DNA of 64,000 bases from Candidatus Methanoperedens sp. (lineage in GTDB: Archaea > Halobacteriota > Methanosarcinia > Methanosarcinales > Methanoperedenaceae), in the NCBI GenBank assembly GCA_012026795.1, contig VEPM01000008.1, positions 62,001 through 126,000 on the forward strand, given 5' to 3'. Under the pieces are notes generated by a model that searched no databases, was not told where the DNA came from, and saw nothing but the letters and a program-made list of their open reading frames with translations. The position numbers were made by a program, and so were the translations under genes. Position 1 is the first letter of the stretch; every line of letters begins with the position of its first letter. This document shows positions 23,664 to 32,790 of this stretch, in pieces.

Positions 23664-24859
23664 AAAATTATATAATTGCGCTATTTTTAACATTAGCACT
23701 GGCCATGAACGTACAGGCTGACCCTTTCAATGTAACAACTGTACTTTCTGTTCCTCACCTGACGCCGGGTGACAGGAACATCGGGCTTGAATTCACGATA
23801 CAAAATAATCAGGATACTTCCCTTAGTAATGTCAAAGCATATCTTTTTTTAAGATATCCATTTTCTGCATCCTACTCTCCAAATAATAAGCTCGGTGAAA
23901 TAAATAATCCGGGGTATCTTATCAGCGCAGGAGGATCTGGAGATGAATATACACCTTATTTTGACCTGTCTCCGCACATGTCTCGAAAAACCTTTTTCAA
24001 GATAGATATTGACAGGGACGCAAAATACGGGGTTTATGACCTACCTTATACAATTTTTTATGATGATAAGGAATATAACGGAAAGATCACACTAACGATC
24101 AAAGGGGATACACTGATAGAGATAAAAAATGTATCAGTGGCCTCAAACAATAGCCAGGTCGAGCCAGGGGAAGTCTTTAAAATACAAATCTCTCTTGAAA
24201 ATGTGGGAGATAACGAAATTAAATGGCTAAAAGTCAGCCTGAACCCGGAAGATAAAGCACTCATCCCTCTCTCCTCGGATTCGGAACTGATCTTTAAAGA
24301 TATGCCACAGGGCTCACAGACAAATTCAGAGATATGGTTTTCCCTGGAAAAGGATGCCTCTATCAAAAATTATCCGATCAATCTTGAGCTTAATTATCTT
24401 GACGAAAGAGGTATAGAGTATAACGAGAGCAAACTTGTGGGCATAGTTGCCTCAGGAAGAGCGAATATGGACATCGCCAAAAAGACCACAGAACCCGCAA
24501 GATTAATAGAGAAACAGCCTTTTACCCTTACTATAAAGATCGAAAATACCGGCACAGGAGATGCAAAAGGAGTTACGGCACGTCTTGAATCTGCACTTTC
24601 CGGGGATAATCTTGCTTATCTCGGGGAAATAAAAAAGGATGATTATTCAAATGCGCTCTTTACACTGGATGCTGACCGCAGCGGGAAACAAACCGGTGTT
24701 TTGCATATAACTTTTGAAGATGACTTTGGAATACAGGAGATACAAAAAGACGTGATCATTGTTGTGAACCCGGCAGAAAGCCAGAACCTCCTGCCGATAT
24801 TAATCGGGATAACAGCAATAGGTGCTATAATACTTTACCTGAAAAGAAGGAAACACTGA
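23660..24859 (+). CDS. Exported, membrane-anchored protein with NEW3/CARDB-like repeats
   Basis: This 399-aa protein has a signal peptide (IIALFLTLALAMNVQADPF), three beta-sandwich modules of the NPCBM-associated NEW3/CARDB/COG1361 S-layer type (for example LTPGDRNIGLEFTIQNNQDT, VEPGEVFKIQISLENVGDNE, LIEKQPFTLTIKIENTGTGD) and a C-terminal transmembrane helix with a basic end (LLPILIGITAIGAIILYLKR). Such proteins accompany MacB-type ABC exporters in archaea and probably act like an extracytoplasmic adaptor. It sits between the TetR gene and the permease. Confidence 0.85.
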   Translation: MKNYIIALFLTLALAMNVQADPFNVTTVLSVPHLTPGDRNIGLEFTIQNNQDTSLSNVKAYLFLRYPFSASYSPNNKLGEINNPGYLISAGGSGDEYTPYFDLSPHMSRKTFFKIDIDRDAKYGVYDLPYTIFYDDKEYNGKITLTIKGDTLIEIKNVSVASNNSQVEPGEVFKIQISLENVGDNEIKWLKVSLNPEDKALIPLSSDSELIFKDMPQGSQTNSEIWFSLEKDASIKNYPINLELNYLDERGIEYNESKLVGIVASGRANMDIAKKTTEPARLIEKQPFTLTIKIENTGTGDAKGVTARLESALSGDNLAYLGEIKKDDYSNALFTLDADRSGKQTGVLHITFEDDFGIQEIQKDVIIVVNPAESQNLLPILIGITAIGAIILYLKRRKH

Positions 24860-24861
24860 TT

Positions 24862-26031
24862 ATGAAAGCCTGGCTGTTCCTTGCCATAAAGGATATGTCA
24901 AAAAGAAGGCGTGAAACACTGATGGTCATCCTGGCCATAACGATAGGGGTCGTTGGGCCGCTTTTTACTACAGCGTTGAATAACGGGATGCAGGATGCTT
25001 TTGTAGGGAATACTGTTAATGTTTACACAGGGCATCTGCAGATCCAGCCAAATACCGGCGATAACGTCATTCCGAAATCAGAAAGCGTGCTTTCGAAGGT
25101 AACGGGGATAAAAGGCATAGTAGGTGCCGCTCCACGAATGACAGGTGGAGTAGATATCGAATCAAGGACTGAAAAAATCGGAATTGCAATATTCGGGGTA
25201 AAACCATCACTTGAAGAAAAAGCCTCCACACTATCAAGAACAGTTGAAAGAGGAGAATTCCTTGATGATAAGGATAAAAACGAACTGCTGATAGGCACCT
25301 CTCTTTCTGAAGTAATGAAAGTGGATGTTGGTGATATGGTTCTTCTTACATACCAGGATAGAAAACCTGTTGAATTCAGGATAAAGGGCATTATCAGTAC
25401 AGGTACATTTGAACTTGACAGGTATGCCATTATAGCTGCATATGATACAGTAAAGGAACTCATAGAAAAAGATGAAGCCAGTAATATCATTATCCGGCTT
25501 GAGAAGCCTGAAGAATCCACAAAGTACAAATTAATTCTCCAGAAAGAGACCACGCTTCCTAATGTCAAGACCTGGCAGGAACTTTCAGCAGGAATGGCAG
25601 GGATGATCGAGACATTCGGGGCAATATCCACGATGACATCAGGCATTTCCATATTTGTTGCCGCGATAGCAATCAGCCTTATAATTTACACGACCGTAAA
25701 AAATAAGATCCGTGAAATCGGTGTCATAAAAGCAATAGGCGCAAGGGGCGAAATGATTTTAAAAATATATCTTGCAGAGGCTTTATTCATTGGCATTATC
25801 GGGACAACACTCGGTACTTCTATAGGTTTAATCCTGATACATGGAATGCAGCAAAATCCGCTTATCATGACTCCTGAGTATGGTATGAAACTCATAATCA
25901 TGCCACGGATATCAAATATTTCAATAATGGCGGCCGATCTGTCAATACTTATCACATGTATCATCGGCGGCATCTTCCCTGCAATTATCGCCGCGCGGAC
26001 AAATATTATAAAAGCAATATGGAGCGGATAG
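24862..26031 (+). CDS. ABC transporter permease, MacB/FtsX type
   Basis: This 389-aa protein has an N-terminal helix (KRRRETLMVILAITIGVVGP), a large extracytoplasmic MacB-like periplasmic core domain (about 45-235) and three C-terminal helices, with the FtsX segment VKNKIREIGVIKAIGARGEM just after the second. MacB-type permeases do not form a channel but transmit ATP-driven movement to the outside. It starts two bases after the NEW3-like gene and overlaps the ATPase gene by 13 bases. Confidence 0.93.
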   Translation: MKAWLFLAIKDMSKRRRETLMVILAITIGVVGPLFTTALNNGMQDAFVGNTVNVYTGHLQIQPNTGDNVIPKSESVLSKVTGIKGIVGAAPRMTGGVDIESRTEKIGIAIFGVKPSLEEKASTLSRTVERGEFLDDKDKNELLIGTSLSEVMKVDVGDMVLLTYQDRKPVEFRIKGIISTGTFELDRYAIIAAYDTVKELIEKDEASNIIIRLEKPEESTKYKLILQKETTLPNVKTWQELSAGMAGMIETFGAISTMTSGISIFVAAIAISLIIYTTVKNKIREIGVIKAIGARGEMILKIYLAEALFIGIIGTTLGTSIGLILIHGMQQNPLIMTPEYGMKLIIMPRISNISIMAADLSILITCIIGGIFPAIIAARTNIIKAIWSG

Positions 26032-26684
26032 TTTTGATCGAGACCGAAAACCTCAGGAAAATATATTATATGGGTAAAATTGAAGTTCATGCTTTACGGG
26101 GAGTTGATATTAATATCAGGAAGGGTGAATTCGTTGCTCTTATGGGTCCGTCCGGCAGCGGAAAATCAACTCTTTTAAATATGATCGGCCTTCTTGATAC
26201 TCCAACATCGGGGAGAATCGTTATCGACGGGATCGAGGTATCTTCTCTTAATGATAATGAGAGAGCTGATTTCCGTCTCAGGAAAATGGGGTTTGTTTTC
26301 CAGTTCTTCAGCCTGCTTAAGGAACTGAATTCGCTTGAAAATGTTGCACTGCCGATGATAATGGATGACCGGAAATATGACCGTGCCTCTTCACTTCTGG
26401 AGCTTGTGGGAATAGGCGACAGGGCCGATCATTCTCCAAGTGAGCTTTCGGGCGGGCAGCAGCAGCGCGTAGCAATTGCCCGGGCTCTTGCGAATGAACC
26501 TGCAATCCTTCTTGCGGATGAACCCACGGCAAATCTTGATACGGAGTCTTCAAACCAGATAGTCGGACTATTTCGCGAATTGAACGAAAAAGGACAGACT
26601 ATTGTTATGGTGACGCATGAACCTGAGCTTGGCGAGAAAGCTGACAGGATAATCAGGATCAAGGATGGGAAAGTGGTTTTGTGA
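26019..26684 (+). CDS. ABC transporter ATP-binding protein, MacB/LolD type
   Basis: This 221-aa protein starts at ATG 26019 ([19 protein letters not shown]). It has Walker [10 protein letters not shown], the Q-loop [15 protein letters not shown], signature [15 protein letters not shown], Walker [13 protein letters not shown] and the H-loop [16 protein letters not shown]. It completes the TetR-adaptor-permease-ATPase operon. Substrate is unknown; relatives move macrolides, peptides or lipoproteins, or only do mechanical work. Confidence 0.95.
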   Translation: MERIVLIETENLRKIYYMGKIEVHALRGVDINIRKGEFVALMGPSGSGKSTLLNMIGLLDTPTSGRIVIDGIEVSSLNDNERADFRLRKMGFVFQFFSLLKELNSLENVALPMIMDDRKYDRASSLLELVGIGDRADHSPSELSGGQQQRVAIARALANEPAILLADEPTANLDTESSNQIVGLFRELNEKGQTIVMVTHEPELGEKADRIIRIKDGKVVL

Positions 26685-26835
26685 ATATAAAATAATCTAT
26701 AAAAATAACCTGTCAATTTCATATCAATTTATTAAAATTTACATGAGCATGTCGATGATCCGGTAAAAAAGTAAAAAGATTAGTGAACTATATGTGTGTG
26801 TAAAATATAAAGTTCCGTGGAAGGAACATTATATT

Positions 26836-28707
26836 ATGGCCAACGATAAAAACGTAAAATTAAAGGCCCTCCTGAATATTGCTTCAATAGATACCACCTC
26901 AGGATTAGATGAAATCCTCCAAAAAATACTGAACGTTACATGTGAATCCATAAATGCAGATTATGGAGCAATAATATTGGTCGATGAAGGGACATGTGAG
27001 TCCAGGATGGCCTCGTCGTTCGGCCTTCGGGAAGATTATATTGAGCAGGTTCACAGGGCAGCAAGAGAAGCAGGCGTGCCATTTTCCTCAAGCCTGGCAA
27101 AAATGCACAATATCAGATCTCAACTACTCATTCCCATGAAAAATGGAATGGAAGTTATCGGTCTCTTAAATGTCTATATGTCAAAAGTGCATGACTTTAC
27201 CGAAGAAGAGATTGATTTCATAACTATCGCCGCGTCACAGGCGTCATTCATTGTCCAGAATTCCAGAATGTGTACTGAAGATAGAATAAAAGAAATATAT
27301 GGTAAATTATATAATTCAGAAAAATATCTTAAAACAATAATTGATTCATCCCTTGATGGGATCGCTGTCGTTAATATGCAGGGTGAAATAGAATTTGGGA
27401 ACGATTCTTTTTTCAATATCGTGGGCTGGCCGAAAGATGAGCTACTAGGACAATCTTTCGTTAAAATACTACCACAGGATACAAAGGAAGCCTACATCAA
27501 AATATGGCATGAAACTCAAAATAACCTGAATAGCGGAAAAATTGCAGATGCTAAAATAATCACTAAAAAAGGCGAGATACGATATTTATTAAAGTCTCGT
27601 GCTGAAATGATTTTTGACGGAGTAAAAAAATTTTTATTCATAGCTAAAGATATTACAAAACAAAAGAAAACTGAGCTGGAATTGGAGGAATCTGAGGCAA
27701 AATTCCGGGATCTCTTTGAAAATGCTAATGATTTTATCTATACACACGACTTGAATGGAAATATCCTGAGTATTAACAAAATCGGATTGGAATTACTTGA
27801 CGTGACCAAAGAAGAAATAATCGGGACAAATGTATTAAATTGGGTAACGCCTGAAAGTGCTAAAAAAATTGAAGACCGTTTCAAGAAGATTTTCTTAAAC
27901 CAGCCTTTAGAGCCGACTGTTGTCATAGAAGCAATAAACAAGAAAGGGGAACATCAATGGGCCGAAGCAAGAACCAGGCTTATTAAAGATGGGGATAAAA
28001 TAATCGGTGTACACGGCATAATGAGGGATATAACTGAGAAAAGGAAGCTGGAGAAGGAACTCAGGGAGTCCGAAGAAAAATACCGTGACCTCTTTGAAAA
28101 CGCCCAGGATGCTATGTACGTACTCGATTCCAGAGGCAATTTTTTGAAGATGAACAAGGTTGGGCTTAAAACACTCGGATGTAAAAAAGAGGACGTTATT
28201 GGTACTAACATTAATAAATGGGTCACAGCAGAGAGTTTGAAAATAGTCGAACAACGGCGGAAAAAACGTCTCTCCGGGGAAAAGGTGGACCATATGGATA
28301 TACTCGGAATTGTATGCAAGAATGGGGAGCGCCGATGGGCCGAGATAAGAACGAGGGAAATAAAATACTCAGATGGGACAGTAGAAATTCATGGCATAGC
28401 CAGGGATATTACTGAAAACAGGTTATTGAAACAGGAACTCAGGAGATCCAATAAACGACATAAGCTGCTATGTTATCTGATTAAAGGCACACGTGGAGGA
28501 AAGACAAGGGCATTGATCCTGAAACATCTTTCTGATAAATCTTATAACGCAAATCAATTAGCAACGGCTGTGAATAAGGATTATAAGACTATCAGGCATC
28601 ATCTGAATGTCCTGATTAAGAATGGAATAATTGCAAAAAGTAACGATGGATATTCCGATTTATATTTCATTCCAGATAATATAGACGTGGATGAAATTGA
28701 GGATTAG
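26836..28707 (+). CDS. GAF-PAS-PAS-PAS sensor with C-terminal winged helix (one-component regulator)
   Basis: This is a 623-aa protein from ATG 26836; an upstream GTG-type start would add 14 residues. The order is GAF (about 15-155, DEILQKILNVTCESINADYG), PAS 1 (about 165-285), PAS 2 (about 290-410, DLFENANDFIYTHDLNGNIL) and PAS 3 (about 415-535, DLFENAQDAMYVLDSRGNFL), each with PAC ends like IARDITEN. Then comes a winged helix (about 545-620: ALILKHLSDKSYNANQLATA, KDYKTIRHHLNVLIKNGIIA). There is no histidine kinase domain. It should link a sensed signal directly to transcription. It has no signal peptide or membrane segment and sits alone. Confidence 0.9.
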   Translation: MANDKNVKLKALLNIASIDTTSGLDEILQKILNVTCESINADYGAIILVDEGTCESRMASSFGLREDYIEQVHRAAREAGVPFSSSLAKMHNIRSQLLIPMKNGMEVIGLLNVYMSKVHDFTEEEIDFITIAASQASFIVQNSRMCTEDRIKEIYGKLYNSEKYLKTIIDSSLDGIAVVNMQGEIEFGNDSFFNIVGWPKDELLGQSFVKILPQDTKEAYIKIWHETQNNLNSGKIADAKIITKKGEIRYLLKSRAEMIFDGVKKFLFIAKDITKQKKTELELEESEAKFRDLFENANDFIYTHDLNGNILSINKIGLELLDVTKEEIIGTNVLNWVTPESAKKIEDRFKKIFLNQPLEPTVVIEAINKKGEHQWAEARTRLIKDGDKIIGVHGIMRDITEKRKLEKELRESEEKYRDLFENAQDAMYVLDSRGNFLKMNKVGLKTLGCKKEDVIGTNINKWVTAESLKIVEQRRKKRLSGEKVDHMDILGIVCKNGERRWAEIRTREIKYSDGTVEIHGIARDITENRLLKQELRRSNKRHKLLCYLIKGTRGGKTRALILKHLSDKSYNANQLATAVNKDYKTIRHHLNVLIKNGIIAKSNDGYSDLYFIPDNIDVDEIED

Positions 28708-28745
28708 TATCTAAATAAATGCTGGAATACTCAGAAAAGGAGGTT

Positions 28746-29135
28746 TTATGACAGCTTCTTTCCCGTCTTTTCAAGATAATCCTTGATCGCTGCGTGTAAT
28801 CCATCCGCTGCAAGATTGGAGCAATGCAATTTAACCTGTGGAAGCCCATCAAGCGCATCTGCCACATCCCCGCGTGAGATTTTAAGCCCTTCCTCAAGCG
28901 TCTTACCTTTTGCAAGTTCAGTGATCATGCTGCTTGTTGCGATCGCAGCCCCGCAGCCGAATGTTTTGAACTTGACATCTTCAAGTATGTTATCCTTAAC
29001 TTTGATGTAAATCCACATCAAGTCACCACATACTGGATTTCCAACCTTTCCTATTCCATCAGCATCAGGTATCTCGCCAACATTTCGCGGATTGGCAAAA
29101 TGGTCCATTACTTTTTCACTATATCCTTCAGTCAT
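28746..29135 (-). CDS. iscU: Fe-S cluster scaffold protein IscU/NifU N-terminal type
   Basis: This 129-aa protein has the three scaffold cysteines in GNPVCGD (near residue 35), KTFGCGAAIATSSM (near 61) and KLHCSNLAADGLHAAI (near 104), with the preceding DHFANPRNVGEIPDADG segment of archaeal IscU/NifU proteins. It lies two bases after the cysteine desulfurase gene, its sulfur donor, so the pair makes a minimal ISC module. There is no NifU C-terminal domain. Confidence 0.94.
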   Translation of the reverse strand: MTEGYSEKVMDHFANPRNVGEIPDADGIGKVGNPVCGDLMWIYIKVKDNILEDVKFKTFGCGAAIATSSMITELAKGKTLEEGLKISRGDVADALDGLPQVKLHCSNLAADGLHAAIKDYLEKTGKKLS

Positions 29136-29137
29136 TT

Positions 29138-30289
29138 TTACCTCGAAAGCGGAGATATCATCCGCAGTTTATTAACAATACCAGGCAGCACCGAAATCAC
29201 ATAATCGACATCTTCCTGTGTATTTTCCCGTCCAAGCGTTAATCTCAGTGAGCCATGAGCTTCCTCTGGCCGAAGACCGATAGCCATTAACACATGAGAT
29301 GGTTCAAGGGAGGTGGATGAACACGCAGAACCGGTTGAAGCTGCCACCCCGTTCATATCAAGATTCAATATCATGGATTCGCCTTCTATAAAGCTAAACC
29401 TGAAATTTGCATTATTGGGGAGGCGTTTTGTCGGATGACCATTTAAATATGAATCCCCTATCTCAAGAATACCTTTTATTAGTGAATCCCTGAGAACTGC
29501 TAAATCTGACTCCCGGGGCAATCGTTCTTTTGCAAGTTCGCTTGCTTTTCCGAAACCAACGATCCCCGGAACGTTTTCTGTACTTGAACGGATGTTTCTT
29601 TCATGTCCGCCCCCGTGCAACTGGGGTTCGATAGGAGTTCCTTTTCTCAGGTAAAGCGCGCCAACGCCTTTTGGCCCATATATTTTATGGGCGCTAATGG
29701 ATAACATTGAAACACCAAGGGCATCAACATTCACAGGGATTTTTCCTGCTGTCTGTACAGCATCAGTATGGAACGTGACCTGTTTTTCTTTTGCGATCTT
29801 TCCTATTTCCTCAATGGGCTGGATGGTTCCAATTTCATTATTTGCATGCATTATCGTGATCAGAATTGTTTGTGGGGTTATGGCCTTTTCAACATCAGCC
29901 GGATTCACGATCCCGTCTTTGCTTACAGGAAGATATGTAACTTTGAAACCGTTTTTTTCAAGGTATTTACAGGTATGAAGAACCGCATGATGTTCGATCG
30001 AACTTGTTATGATATGGTCGCCTTTTCCCCGGTTCCTGAATGCGGTTCCTTTTATCGCAAGGTTATCGGATTCTGTTCCGCTGCCTGTGAATATGATCTC
30101 TTCTTTCTTTGCGCCTATAAGGTCGGCGACTTTTTGTCTTGCTTCCTCTATAGCTCTTCTTGCCTGCCTGCCTATCGTGTACAGGCTTGAGGGATTCCCG
30201 TATTTTTCAGAAAAATAAGGCAGCATAGCCTCAGTGACCGCAGGGTCAGTAGCAGTTGTGGCGCTGTGATCCATATAAACTTGTTTCAT
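29138..30289 (-). CDS. iscS: Cysteine desulfurase, IscS/NifS type
   Basis: This 383-aa PLP enzyme has the opening YMDHSATTATDPAVTEAMLP, the PLP lysine in SISAHKIYGPKGVGALY (near residue 203) and the active-site cysteine in ASTGSACSSTSLEPSHVLMA (near 322). It removes sulfur from cysteine and hands it to the IscU encoded just downstream. No nitrogenase genes lie nearby, so the general Fe-S role is the natural reading. Confidence 0.95.
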   Translation of the reverse strand: MKQVYMDHSATTATDPAVTEAMLPYFSEKYGNPSSLYTIGRQARRAIEEARQKVADLIGAKKEEIIFTGSGTESDNLAIKGTAFRNRGKGDHIITSSIEHHAVLHTCKYLEKNGFKVTYLPVSKDGIVNPADVEKAITPQTILITIMHANNEIGTIQPIEEIGKIAKEKQVTFHTDAVQTAGKIPVNVDALGVSMLSISAHKIYGPKGVGALYLRKGTPIEPQLHGGGHERNIRSSTENVPGIVGFGKASELAKERLPRESDLAVLRDSLIKGILEIGDSYLNGHPTKRLPNNANFRFSFIEGESMILNLDMNGVAASTGSACSSTSLEPSHVLMAIGLRPEEAHGSLRLTLGRENTQEDVDYVISVLPGIVNKLRMISPLSR

Positions 30290-30398
30290 AATGTTTAATC
30301 CTATGACTTAAATCGGAATATACTTAACGATGCAAACCCTATCCTGCCGCTGTAAGGTTCCACAATTTTTGCATTGATAATCTTTTCACGGAATCTGT

Positions 30399-30848
30399 TC
30401 AATAGTTTTCAAGGAATCTGAGGTTAAAACGTTTAATCAGCTCCTGTATGTTTGGCTTCATCTCACTTTCTAAATTCTTAAACAAAACAGTTGTATTATC
30501 ATGTTCGGATATAGCGAGCAAAAAGCTATCTGATAATGCAATATTATATCCGGATTTTATAATCCCTGCTTTCAGGCAAAGTTCATAATCCGGATTTTTA
30601 ACTTCAACGTGCGGATGATAATATATGAAATCATATAGTTTCTTTGCAAGAATTTCAGATCGGGACTGTGTATATACTTCCTGATAAACCCTTTGTGCAA
30701 CATAATATATTTCAGCCAGTGTCAATGGGGTCAAAATTGCAGTAACTTTTCCCTGATTCACGGAATCAACAACTGCTTTTGCATGGTGATGCAGCACCCC
30801 ACGGGTATTAATGTATTCTATCCAGACCCCGGTATCTATTGCGATCAT
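30399..30848 (-). CDS. PIN-domain toxin (VapC-like)
   Basis: This 149-aa PIN-domain ribonuclease-like protein shows acidic residues expected at the metal site: AIDTGVWIEY (Asp5), TPLTLAEIYYVAQ (Glu) and NIALSDSFLLA (Asp). The fourth acid near TTVLFKNLESEM is less clear. It overlaps the antitoxin gene by 4 bases and is translated after it, the usual order of such pairs. The likely role is growth control by RNA cleavage. Confidence 0.88.
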   Translation of the reverse strand: MIAIDTGVWIEYINTRGVLHHHAKAVVDSVNQGKVTAILTPLTLAEIYYVAQRVYQEVYTQSRSEILAKKLYDFIYYHPHVEVKNPDYELCLKAGIIKSGYNIALSDSFLLAISEHDNTTVLFKNLESEMKPNIQELIKRFNLRFLENY

Positions 30849-31105
30849 TTAATTCCCAGGTCATCAAGAAGTCTTTTAATTTTTGCCTCATCAATTTTGT
30901 GTGATGTTTTCATGGCATTATCAACCGCATGGGGTGAGGCACTTACAAATAATTCCGAGGGCTTCGTTTCTGGTTCTGTTTCAAGGATTATCTTCTTGTT
31001 TTCCTGGAAAACCTTCAGCTTTTTTCCCATTGTTAAACCAAGCATTTCCCTTAATTTTTTAGGAATTACTATCTGCCCTTTGCTTGAGATTGTTACAGTT
31101 GTCAT
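30845..31105 (-). CDS. AbrB/MazE-family antitoxin
   Basis: This 86-aa protein has an N-terminal AbrB/SpoVT swapped-hairpin domain (TVTISSKGQIVIPKKLREML and GKKLKVFQENKKIILE) and a C-terminal helical tail (IDEAKIKRLLDDLGIK) suited to bind the PIN toxin encoded next. It should bind its own promoter upstream of 31105, where AT-rich DNA with a TCTTACATTC-type repeat (AAGACT words at 31108-31140) is found. Confidence 0.9.
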   Translation of the reverse strand: MTTVTISSKGQIVIPKKLREMLGLTMGKKLKVFQENKKIILETEPETKPSELFVSASPHAVDNAMKTSHKIDEAKIKRLLDDLGIK

Positions 31106-31194
31106 GAGAGAATGTAAGACTGTTGTCTTATTTAAGTCTTACTATTACATCAAATAACTAAATAATTAAATGAATTAAAATATGCAGCCAGCTC

Positions 31195-32427
31195 CTACGG
31201 ACTGAACAATCCGATCGTCTTCCCCAGAGTATCCACAAACTTCTTCGCTTCATCCTCAGTATTATACAAATATAGCGAAGCCCGCACCGCAGCCCCGCAT
31301 TTCCTGTAATTGAACCAGGAATGCACGCAGAATGCACCCGAGCGCACTTCTATGTTCTCGGTCTCATCAAGAATAAGGGCAATATCATGTGCATCACCGC
31401 CTTTTGGCATATCGACAGTAAATGAAATGATGCCTCCCCTCAGGTTCGGGTCTTCCGGGCCTATGATCTTTAATCCCGGCATGTCTTTTATTCCTTTTGT
31501 GATAATGGTATTGAGCCGCTTTTCATGCTTCTCGATATTCGGCAATCCCACGCCGCAGATATAGTCAACTGCCGCGCCCCCTCCTATGATGCCAGCATAA
31601 TCCTGGAGACCTGCCTCGAATTTCTCAGGAGTGGGCAGGAATTTCGCACTTTCATACGTTGTGTCACTAACCGTATCCCCGCCAACGATGAAAGGTGCTA
31701 TCTCTTCAAGCAGGTGATGTTTACCATAGAGCACACCCATGCCTGTCGGTCCTGCCATCTTATGTACTGAAATAGCGAAAAAATCAACATCAAGCGCCTT
31801 TACATCTACAGCTTTGTGAGGTGCGCTCTGGGCTCCGTCAAGCATCACAAGAGCATCGTGGTCATGGGCGATCTGTATGATCTCTTTTGCAGGTATGGTA
31901 TAGCCGTCAAGGTTCGCGGTATATACCATGCTCACAAGCCGTACGTTCTTGTTTTTATCGAATAGTCCGCAAAATCCCTCAAGATCGAAGGTATTATCAG
32001 GATTTGAATGGACAATAATATGCTTTATCCCTCTTTTATGCGCCTGCACCTGCCAGGGAACGAGATTTGAATTATGTTCCCTGTCTGTTGTTAGTACGAT
32101 GTCGCCGTTTTTAAAATCCATCGAATTGGCAACAAGATTCAATCCTTCGGTTGTGTTTCTTGTGAAGATTATCTCTTCAGGACAGGACGCCCCAAGGAAC
32201 TTCCGGAACTTCTCCCTGCTTTGAGTGACCTTCTCATCCACTTTTTTTGCCATCTTGTGAATGGAACGCCCACCGCATACTGGATATTCCGTATAATATT
32301 CATTCATCGCATCTATTACAGGCCTTGGCTTCAGGGTCATGCATGCATTATCAAAATAGATGGGGTATTTACCATTCCATTTTTTCCCCAGTGCCGGGAA
32401 ATCACGGCGGATTTTCTGGATGTCCAT
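31195..32427 (-). CDS. Class V aminotransferase / SufS-like cysteine desulfurase
   Basis: This 410-aa PLP protein has the class V opening YFDNACMTLKPRPVIDAM, FTRNTTEGLNLVANS, DREHNSNLVPWQ, VMLDGAQSAPHKAVDV, the PLP lysine in FFAISVHKMAGPTGMGVLYG and the SufS-type cysteine in VRSGAFCVHSWFNY. No SufB/C/D or SufE lies nearby, so whether it feeds Fe-S assembly or another sulfur pathway is open. It is a second desulfurase, in addition to IscS at 29.1-30.3 kb. Confidence 0.88.
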   Translation of the reverse strand: MDIQKIRRDFPALGKKWNGKYPIYFDNACMTLKPRPVIDAMNEYYTEYPVCGGRSIHKMAKKVDEKVTQSREKFRKFLGASCPEEIIFTRNTTEGLNLVANSMDFKNGDIVLTTDREHNSNLVPWQVQAHKRGIKHIIVHSNPDNTFDLEGFCGLFDKNKNVRLVSMVYTANLDGYTIPAKEIIQIAHDHDALVMLDGAQSAPHKAVDVKALDVDFFAISVHKMAGPTGMGVLYGKHHLLEEIAPFIVGGDTVSDTTYESAKFLPTPEKFEAGLQDYAGIIGGGAAVDYICGVGLPNIEKHEKRLNTIITKGIKDMPGLKIIGPEDPNLRGGIISFTVDMPKGGDAHDIALILDETENIEVRSGAFCVHSWFNYRKCGAAVRASLYLYNTEDEAKKFVDTLGKTIGLFSP

Positions 32428-32790
32428 TATAATACTCCAATGCTAAAATCAAATATATAGTTAAAATTTCCAAAACTAACCTTTATTTTTTTCTTATTCT
32501 ACAGCTATTGATTTTTTGCACTTTACTCGTTATTGATTTCATGTAATTACTTCCATAGTTCATTTATAGGTTTATACACGTTTATAAGCCTTTCAGAAGC
32601 TTACTTCTTATGCAGGATAAACGATCTATACCCTTTCAGGGTATATCCATACCACCTTTAACTTAGGGGTTACACAATTTTTGATGATTTTGTTGCATCT
32701 GGCATATTAACCGCAGATGAACACAGATGAACACAGATACGCATCATGATTTTGGGCGCACAAGAATTTATATATTTCATATTTTCTAAA
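32428..32790. other. Gene-free stretch between SufS-like and site-2 protease genes
   Basis: I see no convincing ORF in these 363 bases. It is AT-rich, and on the minus strand it must hold the promoter of the desulfurase gene. It contains a perfect small hairpin ATACCC-TTTCA-GGGTAT (about 32628-32644) and, at 32707-32742, direct repeats of the word CAGATGAACACAGATGAACA, similar in style to the repeats near 16.2 and 47.85 kb. Confidence 0.6.
32707..32742. repeat. Tandem GATGAACACA-word repeat
   Basis: The sequence ACCGCAGATGAACACAGATG is followed by AACACAGATACGCATC: the word CAGATGAACA occurs twice in a row with a third partial copy. The same vocabulary (GAACACAGATTG, ATCCGTGT) recurs in the inverted repeat at 47824-47906, so these look like copies of one dispersed intergenic family; a partner arm is not visible here. 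Confidence 0.6.

Noticed and set aside
28746-30289. A nitrogen-fixation cluster (NifU/NifS)
   Set aside because: No nifH, nifD, nifK or related genes nearby; IscU/IscS for general Fe-S assembly is sufficient.
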